Assembly: GCF_027172205.1 (NCBI RefSeq)
Contig: NC_070614.1
Coordinates: forward strand, 39,872,001 to 39,936,000
Length of the DNA: 64,000 bases
Reading direction: 5' to 3'
Source of the DNA: Podarcis raffonei
Lineage: Eukaryota > Chordata > Lepidosauria > Squamata > Lacertidae
In this document: piece after piece, positions 11,446 to 22,178 of the stretch
Position numbering within the stretch: the stretch's first letter is position 1
How the letters are laid out: the number at the start of each line of letters is the position of its first letter
Notes under the pieces: model-generated
Told to the model about the DNA's origin: nothing
Databases searched by the model: none
The model's input: only the letters and a program-made list of their open reading frames with translations
Made by a program: the position numbers and the translations under genes

Positions 11446-12248
11446 CACGTGCATCAAATATGGGGAATCCTCTTCTTCTTCTTTCTTTTTTGCTACTTTT
11501 TTAAAGGACCATAATTTTAAATTGCATTTAAAAATCGGGAGAGGCAACCGCGAGAAGATTAAAGAGATGGAAATTGCAGAAGAGGAGGAGAAAGCTCAGA
11601 CGGGGTAAACTCATGGGGAAGGAATGTGTGGGGCTGTGTGTGTGTGCGCTGGGAGATGGAGCTAGCCAGCCGGAACAACAGAATGAATCACAGATTGAAA
11701 GGAGGAGAGTCGGCAGGGAGTTGGACAGAACAAATGACTCTCCCTCCCTCTCTCTCACACACACAGAGGGAACCCAGGAGATCGGGCTGGGAGTCCACGT
11801 GTCCTGGTGTGCGTCCCTCCCTGCCTAGCCTATCGCCCCTTTTTGGGGAGGGGGGGCTGGTCCACTTTCCCCTCCCAGGCTGTCTCAGGAGTGCTCGTGG
11901 TCCCCTTCTCACTCAAGCCGGTCCCCGCGGTGCCACTTGCTAGTCAAAATAATTAATTTCAGACATTCCAGAGGAACTCGAGCCAAAAAGAAAGAAAAGG
12001 GAGCGAGGCTCCTTTGAAGAGGCGGATGAGTCAGGCAGTCCAGTTCCGGAGCGGAAGCAGGGTGGGGAGGTGGGCTTTTAATCCTGCAACGCTCCTGTGG
12101 CCTTAACTGTTGCCCTGCAGGCAGAAATTCAACAGGTGAAGCTTCCCCGCCCTTACAGCTAGTGCTAAGCTTGGTTCGGCAGTGCATTCGCCAACAAGCA
12201 AGCCTGTGTGTGTCTCTCAATTTCACCACGCCCCTGCCAGAAGCAACA

Positions 12249-12650
12249 AGGTAAAAGAAAAAAGGTAAAGGACCCCTGGATGGTTAAGTCCAGTCAAAGG
12301 CGACTCTGGGGTTGCGACGCTCATCTCGCTTTTCAGGCCAAGGGAGCCGGCGTTTGTCCACAGACAGCTTTCTGGGTCATGTGGCCAGCAGGACTAAACC
12401 GCTTCTGGCGCAACAGAACACCATGATGGAAGCCAGAGCGCATGAAAACACCGTTTACCTTCCCGCCGCAGTGGTACCTATTTATCTACTTGCACTGGCG
12501 TGCTTTCAAACTGCTAGGTTGGCAGAAACTGGGACAGAACAACAGGAGCTCACTATCGCGGGGATTTGAACTGCCGACCTTCTGATCGGCAAGCCCAAGA
12601 GGCTCGTGGTTTTAGACCACAGCGCCACCCGCATCCCTTTTTACCTTTAC
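12249..12650 (-). repeat. Full-length Sauria SINE
   Basis: A complete copy on the reverse strand. The tRNA-like promoter is at the right end ('tttgaactgccgaccttc', 'agaccacagcgccacccg'). The central 'gtcatgtggccagcaggac' and 'cctatttatctacttgcact' are present. The BovB-like 3' end is at the left ('ggtaaaggacccctggatgg'). The flanking words 'agcaacaa' (left about 12242, right about 12652) look like a target-site duplication. Confidence 0.88.
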
Positions 12651-13989
12651 CTAGCAACAAAGACCTACATTGCAGGGCTGTTGTGAGAATCTGCTTGATG
12701 ATATGACAAGCAGCGCCTAAAGGAAAAAACTAATAACAAGTGTTTCGTTGCTCTGATTTCATTTCTTGGAAGTTCAGAAAGCTACAAAGATTGCCCCTTT
12801 TATTTCCTGGCAGGGCACTTGCACCCTCAGGGAACTGCCTGAAAAAGGGAAATATTCAGCTAGTTAAGAGTTTCTTAGATCTGTGTCTCCATGCCAAGAG
12901 GAAAATATGCACATTTTGTTTTGCGTTTTGCCTGCTGCACAAAGGCTGGAGGCATGGGAGCCCCAGCAGAAAAAGTGGTGGCAACGATACTTTTCAGCAA
13001 CTCCACTTTCACAAAAAAATAACCACACTTTTAAAAGCGCAGTTCTCTTTCAAGGGTAAAGAGGCAAAGGGAGAAGCCACAGAAAGATTGGTCTATTTTA
13101 AAAGAACACAGACTGCTACTCCCCAATGGCTTTCCCCCATAATTTAATTGCATTTTTGTAAACATGCCGCAGACCGCCTGGATGAAGCTAGGTTTGGGAA
13201 TCCTTATACCACACACTGGTCAAAACCACCTGCTGGGGATGGGAGAGGTCAGGATCCGACCTACTGACCAGATTTTGTTTCATAACTATCTCTCTATGGT
13301 GCAGACTCTATGATTTCCCAGGGGACCTCTGTTCAAAGCCAAAACACTCTATGATTCCCCTCTCCCTGTCCTCCAGCGACGTCACAAAACATGCTTCTCT
13401 GTGTGGTTTAAAATGAGGAAATGCACATAAATAGTGTTCATGAGGTTGGCATTTTTTTTTCTTACAGACAACAGCTACAGACCAAGTCACTTTTCCTTCT
13501 GGCAAGATGCCAGTATTGGTGCATAAGAGGCAGAAATTCAACCGGTGAAATTATTTCCTTTACAACCTCTGGGAATGATTCTCCTGGGGCGAAGCAGCTC
13601 ATGTTGACAACCCACGTGGTGCAGCCCAGATGACACCACATGTCGGACCCGAGTTCAGATTCTTGTTCCCGGACCAGCTCTAGATTTGAGGAGTCCCTGG
13701 GCAAAGCATCCTCTGGTGGTCCACCTCCTCTGTCGGTGGGGCCTAGCGGACTCATACATTTAGAGCTAATTTAAGGCACATTTCCTCCACCTCTTCCCAA
13801 AGAATTCTGGGAAATGTAATTAGCAACAGTTCCCAGCGCCCTTTGTAAACTACAGTTCCCAGGGTTCTTTGTGCTTTAACTTTATGGTGTGTTTCCACAG
13901 CCTCAGGCTGCCCCACCTCGCAGGCTCCTTGTGAGGATAAAAGAGCCTTGAGTTTTTTAAAGGAATGACAGGATAAAAATACTGCCAAA

Positions 13990-14500
13990 TGTTGTTGTTT
14001 AGCCGTTTAGTCGTGTCCAACTCTTCGTGACCCCATGGACCAGAGCACGCCAGGCACTCCTGTCTTCCACTGCCTCCCGCAGTTTGGTCAAACTCATGCT
14101 GGCAGCTTCGAGAACACTGTCCAACCATCTCGTCCTCTGTCGTCCCCTTCTCCTTGTGCCCTCATCAGGGTCTTTTCCAGGGAGTCTTCTCTTCTCATGA
14201 GGTGGCCAAAGTATTGGAGCCTCAGCTTCAGGATCTGTCCTTCCAGTGAGCACTCAGGGCTGATTTCCTTCAGAGTGGAGAGGTTTGATCTTCTTGCAGT
14301 CCATGGGACTCTCAAGAGTCTCCTCCAGCACCACAATTCAAAAGCATCAATTCTTCAGCGATCAACCTTCTTTATGGTCCAGCTTTCACTTCCATACATC
14401 ACTACTGGGAAAACCATAGCTTTTACTATACGGACCTTTGTTGGCAAGGTGATGTCTCTACTTTTTAAGATGCTGTCTAGGTTTGTCATTGATTTTGCCA
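13990..14500 (-). mobile_element. BovB (RTE clade) LINE 3' end, reverse orientation
   Basis: Reverse complement of the BovB terminus: 'tgtttagccgtttagtcgtg'. The minus frame encodes FGHLMRREDSLEKTL, MVGQCSRSCQHEFDQ and RSAWRALVHGVTKSWTRLN. It is truncated at its 5' side near 14500 and contains frame breaks. Confidence 0.87.
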
Positions 14501-16011
14501 AATATTACCTGTTAAAGTTCCAGTCTGGAGGGAATTGTGATCATTTCTACAACAGAAGATGGCTTATCTGTAAATCAACCCAGGTGATGTAAATCAGCTT
14601 GGGGGTTGTGGTGGTGGTAAAGTCACCATAAGGTCGTTTCAAGTTCTTAAAAGGCTGCTATTCAGATATTATGTCTGTGAAGTAGCTAATATAACTAATA
14701 TAGACACAGGTTCTGCCACCCAGGTTATATGGCAGCTCTGCAGTGTCTGCTGCCACCTTGTGGCATTTCTGCGCCTCTGCAGAAAAGTGTCACTGAGATC
14801 TGTGTTGGGTTTAATGCTGTATATGCTGTCTTCTAGGGAGGGATGGTTACTAGACTGCAAATTCCACCTGCCAGAAGAGAGGCTAAGGTGCTGCTTCAGC
14901 TTCTCACAGGGCAAACCTGGGTGCAGCATGACCCCTCCCAGATGGGCAGATCAGGGAGACCTTTAATCTAATCATCCCTGATCCACACTCATTGGAGTCA
15001 CTAAGTTTTTATAACTGAAAAACCACTGCCACTCAAATATTGTTAATTGATGTATCTAAGAAATGCTGTATGGCTTTCAAAAAACATCCCCTTCTGCATT
15101 CCCCCACCTCCTTTATTTTCTCTCCCCCCCCCCCTTTTAGGTTTTATTTTCTTGTTAATACTTAAATATCTATAGTATTATAATATCTCAATCAGAAATG
15201 TTTCGTAATTGTTTCTGAATTATCTAGATAAAAATGTATAAGTGTTATGCATTGTTATATATTGTTAAAAACTGAATTTTATAATATATTTTTTAAAGGA
15301 CCAAATATTGCCATATTTGCTAAGTAGTAGAAAGGCTCTGGCTGTGAATGTTGATGTAAATGTACATGTGTCAGTTTATATGTAGAGATGCAAATTCAAG
15401 CCAACTCCCAGGCAGGGACTCCGACTTGACGCTGCTTACTCAGAGCTATGGGGTGCCAGCAGGAACATCTAGATCTCTGGATCTCGTAAACTGTGTGTGA
15501 ATTGGGGGCGTTGCTCCACCCACAATTGATTGGCAAGAACAGCTGGTTGCATATATATTAAACCTCAAACAAACAAGCACCTGGGCAGCTGAGTCTTGCC
15601 TCTGCTGTGCTTTGCGGCAGGCCAAGCCTCCATGTAGGCAAGATTATTTAAGAAGAATAAAAAGTTCAAAAACAGGAAGAGGAAGGGCCTGGAGTCTCTA
15701 GCCCAAACATCCTGGAGTTTAGGGTGCTTGGTTCACCCCTTAACAATACACAGGCTGCTCTCAGCTGGTTGAGTTCTAGGACCTTTCCTGGGGTTTTCCT
15801 GGGTCCAGGATTGCCAAATTCCCTCCCCTTTTTATACCGACTTTGTTCAAACATGAAGCAACAAACTCTGTAATCATGAGCACTAAAGTGCAGCCCGCCA
15901 GGCTGCAGAATCGGGACCAGGAGCTGGGCTAGTTGCCAATCAAAGGCTGCCTTAGTTTCTTTCCCTTTTTAAAAACAGATTCTGTTTCTATATTTTTAAC
16001 AGCAACCAGAC

Positions 16012-16882
16012 CAGGGGCGTAGGGAGGGGGGGCGGGTCGCCCCAGGTGCCATCATGGAGGGGAGGGGTGACAAATTATCAAGAAACAATTACGGCCCTAC
16101 TAGGGCGGTTCATAAAAAAACGTTTTTTAAAAAAATGCCTGCTCCGAAGGTCTTATCTTACTACACTAGGGATTATATACCTATAAATGAAATTTCATCA
16201 TATTGGTTAATACTTTGACCCTCCTCCATGAAAATAGCTGTTTACTTGGCCGTTTTCCTATGTCGTGAAGGCTGAAATTTCAATTCAGTGGAGTAGGGTT
16301 AAGATATTAACTGATATGCATGAAATTTCAGATATACTATATAACCCCTAGTTTAGTAAGATAAGACCTTTGGAGCAGGCATTTTTTTAAAAAAAACTTT
16401 TTTATGAACCACCCTACTGCCCTACCCTCCACTGGGCTTCCCGGGTCCTGGAAAGTTGGCCTATGTGAAGAAAATGAGACTAGGCCAAGTAGATTAGGCC
16501 TTGTCTTGCCTTCGCCCTGCCCCCTGCATGCAGCAAATTTTTCTTGATTTTACTGCTATGGTGTTTTGTTGTTGTTGTTGTTGTTTTTTTGGTAAACCAC
16601 TTTGCAGGTTTTTTAGAATAAATTTTATTAAATAAATAAACAATAAATAAAATAAAATAACACAAGCCCAAACACAATCCATCCTGTAGATTTAAGTATC
16701 TGTCTATAATCGCCTACTTGTTACCAGAAGCCCAGAATCCACATTCCTTTGTAAGAAAATATGAAATAACGTAAAACCATTTCTGCAGGCAAAAAATATT
16801 TTTTAAAAATCAATGTGTGTGGGGGGGGGGGGTGACAAGAAATTTTCCGTACCAGGTACCACCTGACCTTCCTACGCCTCTG
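16012..16882. mobile_element. hAT-like non-autonomous DNA transposon, 871 bp
   Basis: The ends are CAGGGGCGTAGG and its complement form CCTACGCCTCTG. The flanks carry an exact 8-bp duplication 'aaccagac' (16004-16011 and 16883-16890), which is diagnostic of hAT-type insertion. Inside, about 16100-16180 is repeated in reverse complement at about 16335-16415 ('aaatgcctgctcc' and 'ggagcaggcattt'). No transposase frame is seen. Confidence 0.82.
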
Positions 16883-18462
16883 AACCAGACCCAGAGACAT
16901 TTCACGGATGAAGACTGTGCTTGTTTTGTCTTTATAGATTTGGAGGAGAGATGCCAGATGTTGGTGCCAGTTTTCAAATCCTCGCCCCCTGGCTCTCTGG
17001 AAAAGGACCTGTTCAGTAGTTAAGAAGGGCTTAAGTGCATTTTTGCATGCCCTGAAAAACTTCCAGCAGCTGGTTTTGTGCTGCCCCAAACTGCTGTTAA
17101 AAGCACACGAACAGGCCAGACCATTTTGTTTTTCTTGGTAACCTTAGATTCGGCAAATTTCATTGCAAATTATTCCTTCTGTTTCCAAAGTTCAGAGATG
17201 AGTGCCATTATTTATGTTGCCTTTACAGTATTGCTATTTAAGTTGCATGCATGGAAATCTTAAGCCTATTTTCTAATATGCCACGGCAATAGATTTTGTT
17301 TTTAACCCTAGTCAGCAAAGAAATGTCTATATCTTTATTTGTTGCAAGAGTTTTTAAAAATAATGTTGAAGCCTTTGATTACATTTCTGTTCTGATTTCT
17401 GGAATCCACCTTCGCTCTCTGAACATCGAACAGGTAGGAGGAAATATTAGATCACAATAGAGGAACTGTTTGGTAGCCCAGGTGCCTACAAGCAGGTAAA
17501 ACGAAACTCCCTGAGTAAGATAACTTGGTGCCAAACCAATAGGAACCACTTTTCTCAAAGAGAAGGTTGTATTTTCTGCAAGAGTGGCAGGTTTCAAGAA
17601 CTTGTAATGCCTTCTTGGCATTAATGTAGCAGAGGCACAAGGAGGGGTCCACCTGAACAAGGTAATTTGCTGGAGTTTTGCTGGAGAAACGAGTATTGCT
17701 GTAAGTAGGCTCACCAAAGCGACAAATTGCAAGGCTGAAGTTATACATAATGCAGCATCTCTCAATATTTTTCGAGGGAAAAAATATGGGATAAATAAAT
17801 ATCTCTTTTTTAATGGCTACGGAAGCAAGGGGGAGGAAGCAAGGGTGTTTAAAAAAACAACAGTAACAGCGAAAGTCAATACAGCTCTACTCAAAAATAA
17901 GCCCCATTAACATCAGTGGGACTTGCTCCCAGGTAAGGATTGCAGCCTAAAGAACCTAGGTGCTTTTTTTAAAAAAGTGTGTTTTAATACATTGTCGTTA
18001 ACATGGCGTTTTATTCTTTAGCTTCAGATGATTTTTTTTTCTTTGAAAACTCTTCTGACATTTGCATCTAAAATAGAAGTTAGATACACCCAAGGCTGTA
18101 TTCAGAGCTTAGTCATCCAAAAGCAGAGAATTTGATTCTAAAAGAATAGTGTGGCTTGAGAACATTAAGAAGAAAAAAAAACACCTTGGAGGATCGTATT
18201 TGCTATTTTCAATACTATTCTTGGAGTGAATGATTCCCTCTTTCAATGGCTTCCACTTCACCCCCTCCCCTAAAATAAAAAATCTGGATTTGACTTGCAT
18301 AAATTTTATATTCCCTGCCACAGATTCTCACAGGCTCCTATTGCCATGAGAAGAGGTGACAGCCCAGTCATTTTGCTATCTGATTAAGAAATTGATAAGC
18401 CCATGTGAGCTGTAACCTTGTCTCTTGTAAACCTCCAGACCTTCCCCTTTTCAGCTTCCAAG

Positions 18463-18606
18463 ATGCCAGTATTCATTATCCTGAGCCTCCTCCTCCGTGA
18501 TGTTGTATCTGGTAGTCCAGGTAAGGTCACAAAAGGGGCTAGCTGTTACTGCATTTTGCATCTGGAGAATTAAAAGAAATGTTGTGATAATTTGCAAGGA
18601 GGAGCA

Positions 18607-18678
<72 letters not shown>

Positions 18679-20704
18679 GGCTGCAAGGGAATATGCATTG
18701 GAAGGCTGCACTAAGCTGTGTATATGCCTTTAAATCTCATTTGAAGCCCATTCTTTCCCTCAAAGAATTCTGGGCCCTGTAGTTCATCCCTCACAGCAAT
18801 GCAATTCCAAGCAACCCTTAACAAACTACAGGACCCAGAATTCTTTGAGGGAAGGAATGGGCTTCCAAGGGATAGCATGCACACAGCTTAAAAGAAGCAA
18901 CAGCCGGTGCCGCTAGGCTGGAAAAGATTCAGAAAACGGCAAGCAAAATGATCCAGGGGATGAAGTGAAAGGTTGTAACTTCTGGAACTTTTGAGTTTAG
19001 AGAAAAGGGTCAATAATGGATTAAATCAACCTGCCTTTTAATTTGTTAACCTGTTGCTCACCCCCCTTTGTGGATCCAGCCCAGGCAAGTTCCTCGTCTT
19101 ACTCCGGAGAATATGGCGGCAGCAGTGGGGAACATTTTGACCAGTCCAGGAATCAGCTGGATGGTCCCATAACAGCTCTGAGAATACAGGCAAACAACAA
19201 GTATATACTGAGGTTTGTATGTCTTTTGGGGTGCTACCTGCGTGTGGCAGATTCAGCAAGGTTAGCAGAGGGGGTCGTCAGTGACTGGGGAGCCACAATG
19301 TCACTGAAAACAGTGGCGCACGTTTCTTAGTAGATAGCATCAGGGCTCATCTGTATACAGTGGTACTTCGGGTTACAGACGCTTCAGGTTACAGACTCCA
19401 CTAACCCAGAAATAGTACCTCGGGTTAAGAACTTTGCTTCAGGATGAGAACAGAAATTGCACGGCAGCAGCGGGAGGCCCCATTAGCTAAAGTGGTACCT
19501 CAGGTTAAGAACAGTTTCAGGTTAAGAACAGACCTCCAGAATGAAGTACTTAACCCGAGGTACCACTGTATACAGCAAATAATGAATGAATGAATGAATG
19601 AATGAATGAATGAATGAATGGCTGGATAAGGGTGGATAAACCCACATGTGGATAAACCCACAGGATATACAACAGCTTTTGGCAAATATTTATATCTGAC
19701 CCAGGCTCAGTTCTTTGGGTTGTTGGTTGGTGATAGGGCAAAGGCTTTACAGGAAGAGGAGTAGTTCTTGTCACTAGATTTGGGTTGGGCAGAGGACCCA
19801 AGCCACAAAGAACAGGAATGGGGAATTTGATCCAGCCAAGTTTTACAGGGAGGTGGGGGCTACCGACTTGTCAATCGCTTGATATCACAATGATGTCAGG
19901 GGACCTGTTTCAACTCACCTGGAAGATCAGTTGATTATCAGGATTCTCATAGCTCCCTGAAGCGCAGGGGGTACTGCATCTGGCCAGTGGGCGGGACACT
20001 TATCTCCTCTACCTCCTTGTGGGGGGCCACTGAGCTGTCAATCACCTGGCATCAGATCACAGTGACATCAGGTGACCCATTCACCTGGTTGTCAGGATTC
20101 AAAGTGCCACACACAGACTTATGCAAGCCCCAGGCTCTCATCTAGTGGAACTGGGCCCAGAAATTCCTGTGCGATTTCCCTGCTGACTTAGAACTGATGA
20201 TGTACAAATTGCCTGATATGGTGGTGAAACCTGGGTGGTAATTAAAAGTGGTTGTCCTTTGGTTTCTGAGATGCAGCTGTTAAAAACTGTCCCTCAGAAG
20301 GTGGCAGCCTTCACTGACCACAATCCATCCCTTGTCACTGCAGCATCCAGGTTCGCTACGGCGGCCTGTGGTCCAGGATTGAAGGGAACCCCTCGGGGAG
20401 CCAATCTGTGATGCCGCTGTTTCCTGGAGAAGGCATCGTGCAAGTCTTGGGCCGCTTCGGAAGCTTTGTGGAGTATATTGCCTTCCGCACCAACCTCGGC
20501 CGTGTCTTTGACTACGGGGCTGGCTCCAGTTTGGGGGTCGCCTTCGACGCTGAGCCTTTGTTCCCAAACACCGTCCTGCGCTACATCAGCGGCCGCTCAG
20601 GGCCTTTGGTCAGCGCTGTCGGGTTCCACTGGGACAAAGAAGAAGGAATTGGAGGGTGGGATCAATCCACTGGCTCTCCACACACCAAGAATAACAGCCC
20701 ATAG
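18463..20704 (+). CDS. ZG16-like secreted jacalin-domain lectin
   Basis: Three coding exons (18463-18520, 19080-19212, 20344-20704) join in phase to a 183-residue protein. Exon 1 is a short signal peptide (MPVFIILSLLLRDVVSG). Exons 2-3 form one jacalin beta-prism domain: SSSYSGEYGGSSGEHF, NQLDGPITALRIQ, IQVRYGGLWS, PNTVLRYISGRSG and VGFHWD. All of these line up with zymogen granule protein 16, a secretory-granule and mucus lectin that binds glycans and bacterial peptidoglycan (human ZG16 167 aa). Human ZG16B lies in the equivalent chromosomal neighbourhood, but the residues favour ZG16. The C-terminal loop reads GPLVS, where ZG16 has GSLID, so the key sugar-binding Asp is Ser. The basic Lys/Arg of the first loop is Glu-His. 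An AATAAA follows at 20749. ZG16 or ZG16B orthology is unresolved, so no symbol is given. Confidence 0.9.
18609..18676. repeat. (AG)n microsatellite
   Basis: An uninterrupted AG dinucleotide run of 68 bp in intron 1 of the ZG16-like gene. Confidence 0.97.
19358..19568. mobile_element. Tigger-like hairpin element in the lectin's intron 2
   Basis: CAGTGGTACTTCGGGTTACA at the left, 'cccgaggtaccactg' at the right, TA on both flanks. Same subfamily as 10053-10284. A (TGAA)n run follows immediately (19581-19620). Confidence 0.8.
19581..19620. repeat. (TGAA)n microsatellite
   Basis: About ten tetranucleotide units directly right of the Tigger-like element. Confidence 0.9.
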
Positions 20705-20748
20705 GACAGAACTCTGATCCATCTGCCTTCAACATCTCCTTGGGTATC

Positions 20749-20754
20749 AATAAA
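20749..20754 (+). terminator. Polyadenylation signal of the ZG16-like gene
   Basis: AATAAA lies 45 bases past the stop codon. The implied 3' UTR is very short, about 65 nt. Confidence 0.75.
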
Positions 20755-21139
20755 AGCAGCCAAGGGATTATGGGAGAAGGTAAAGCTGGAAGTCAAGAGA
20801 ATTGGAAGTGAAGTGGCAGGGAGTTTCATGCTATATCCTATCTATATAAATGCATAGAACACATCAACCAAAAAGGAAGAAGGAAAAAGAGGCACCACAA
20901 TACATATGGTATTTCTCCCTTCTTATAACAGGACTATATTATTCAACATTAGTATCCTATCCATTATGGAGCATATTGTGGTAAATAACGGTCCCTGTTT
21001 TTCATCTCATCCCATTGTGTCCATGCATTGATAGCGGTTGCCAGTCATGTTCCTTATCAGCTACATACACAATAAAACATTGCCAACGCTTGTAGAACGT
21101 GTCCTTTGTTTTAACGGTTTTACTTAAAGTCTGGATTTG

Positions 21140-21640
21140 CTAGGATGGTTCATGTTTCGTATTACACCGGTCCTGAAAGATCTCCATTGGCTCCCGGTAC
21201 GTTTCCAACCACAATCTCAAGTGTTGGTGTTGAACTTTGAAGCCCTAAACAGCCCTGTATACCTGAAGGAGCATCTCCAAGCTCATGCGGGGGGGGGGGA
21301 GGTAACTGAACATGATTGACAGGGAAGACCAGAGCCCAGGTGGGATGAGGGCAAGGGGCAAAAAAAGTGTCTCACTTGCCAGCCAGCCACGGGTGGGTTT
21401 CTCCTCCCATTTTGTGAGGGGGTGTAGTGCTCCATGCCTGCAGCAGGAACATCCCCTGCCCCCCACTTCCAGATCTTTGACATCAGCTGGGAGGGCGTCC
21501 CACAGGGCAGGAGCAACTACAGTGAAGGTCCTCTGCCTGGTTCCCTGCGACTTCACATCTTGCCATGAGGGAACCACCAGAAGGCCGTCAGTGGGCGATG
21601 GGGGATGGGCAGAATGATGATGGAGCTGTTGTGTGCCACA
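21140..21640. mobile_element. LINE (L2/CR1-like) fragments
   Basis: The plus frame at about 21145-21240 encodes ITPVLKDLHWLPVRF, a reverse-transcriptase thumb motif of L2/CR1-type LINEs. At about 21470-21590 a reverse-strand piece ('gtcccacagggcaggagc', 'ctctgcctggttccctg') matches the same family's later region, also seen at 49690. This is a rearranged remnant. Confidence 0.6.
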
Positions 21641-21990
21641 CAACCTGCCCTCTGCCCCCTAAGCTGAGCCTGCTGCCCTCAGGCATGCTGTCCCCTTGCC
21701 AGTCTGGAATGGGCCAGGGAAAGGGAAGAGGGAAAGAATCAACTCATCTGTCACCTCAGGCAGCAAAATGGGTAGAAAATCCACTGGCATGGTGCCTGGT
21801 TCCTATGTTAGAGAATTGCTTCCAGCCAGGAAATTCTGGTGTGGCTTCTAACTCTTCCCACTTGTCATTTCCCCTCCCAGGAAGGAAAATGAGTGGGAGC
21901 GCCCAGCACAGTTTATGGCTTGGCTCGGCTAATAATATCTGCATAAAATGTTTATCAGGGGAAGACGAGGAGGAGGAGGGGAGATCTCTG

Positions 21991-22004
21991 TTCACTTTCA
22001 CTTT
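21991..22004 (-). promoter_or_regulatory. IRF/ISRE-type site upstream of the Mab-21/cGAS-like gene
   Basis: The reverse strand reads AAAGTGAAAGTGAA, a match to the IRF dimer consensus AANNGAAANNGAA. It lies about 175 bp upstream of the start codon, with a TATA-like 'tttaaaag' shortly after it (about 22014-22021). Binding by an IRF or ISGF3 is inferred from the motif only. Confidence 0.55.
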
Positions 22005-22106
22005 GCAGGAAAGTTTAAAAGCTGGTTTTTGCGTCCCACCCTCTTCCCATCTCTGACGCAGCCAGGAGCAAAAGTCTCTGTGAATGAACAGACCTCGGCA
22101 GGAAGG

Positions 22107-22116
22107 GAAAGTGAAA
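22107..22116 (+). promoter_or_regulatory. Second IRF/ISRE-type site
   Basis: GAAAGTGAAA matches the IRF core GAAANNGAAA exactly. It is 62 bp upstream of the start codon, within the proximal promoter or 5' UTR. Confidence 0.55.
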
Positions 22117-22178
22117 GCTGAGAGGGGAGGGGAGGCAGGCGATACAACAGGAGGAGGAGGATTTCAGAGTGATCCACC

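Larger units (their letters stand above)
4101..18462. other. Gene-poor intergenic region rich in repeats
   Basis: About 14 kb between TNFRSF12A and the ZG16-like gene. I found no convincing host exon. Recognisable contents are listed separately: two BovB fragments, Sauria SINEs, CR1/tRNA SINE pieces, Tigger-like hairpin elements and an 871-bp hAT-like element. Stretches such as 5470-6410, 6560-7870, 9050-10040, 10300-11040, 12660-13980, 14510-16000 and 16890-18460 show nothing else I can name. Confidence 0.6.

Noticed and set aside
14035-14592. 185-codon plus-strand open frame
   Set aside because: It is the antisense of the BovB reverse-transcriptase region at 13990-14500.
18609-18676. Arg-Glu repeat coding sequence in frames over the AG run
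   Set aside because: It is a microsatellite inside an intron.
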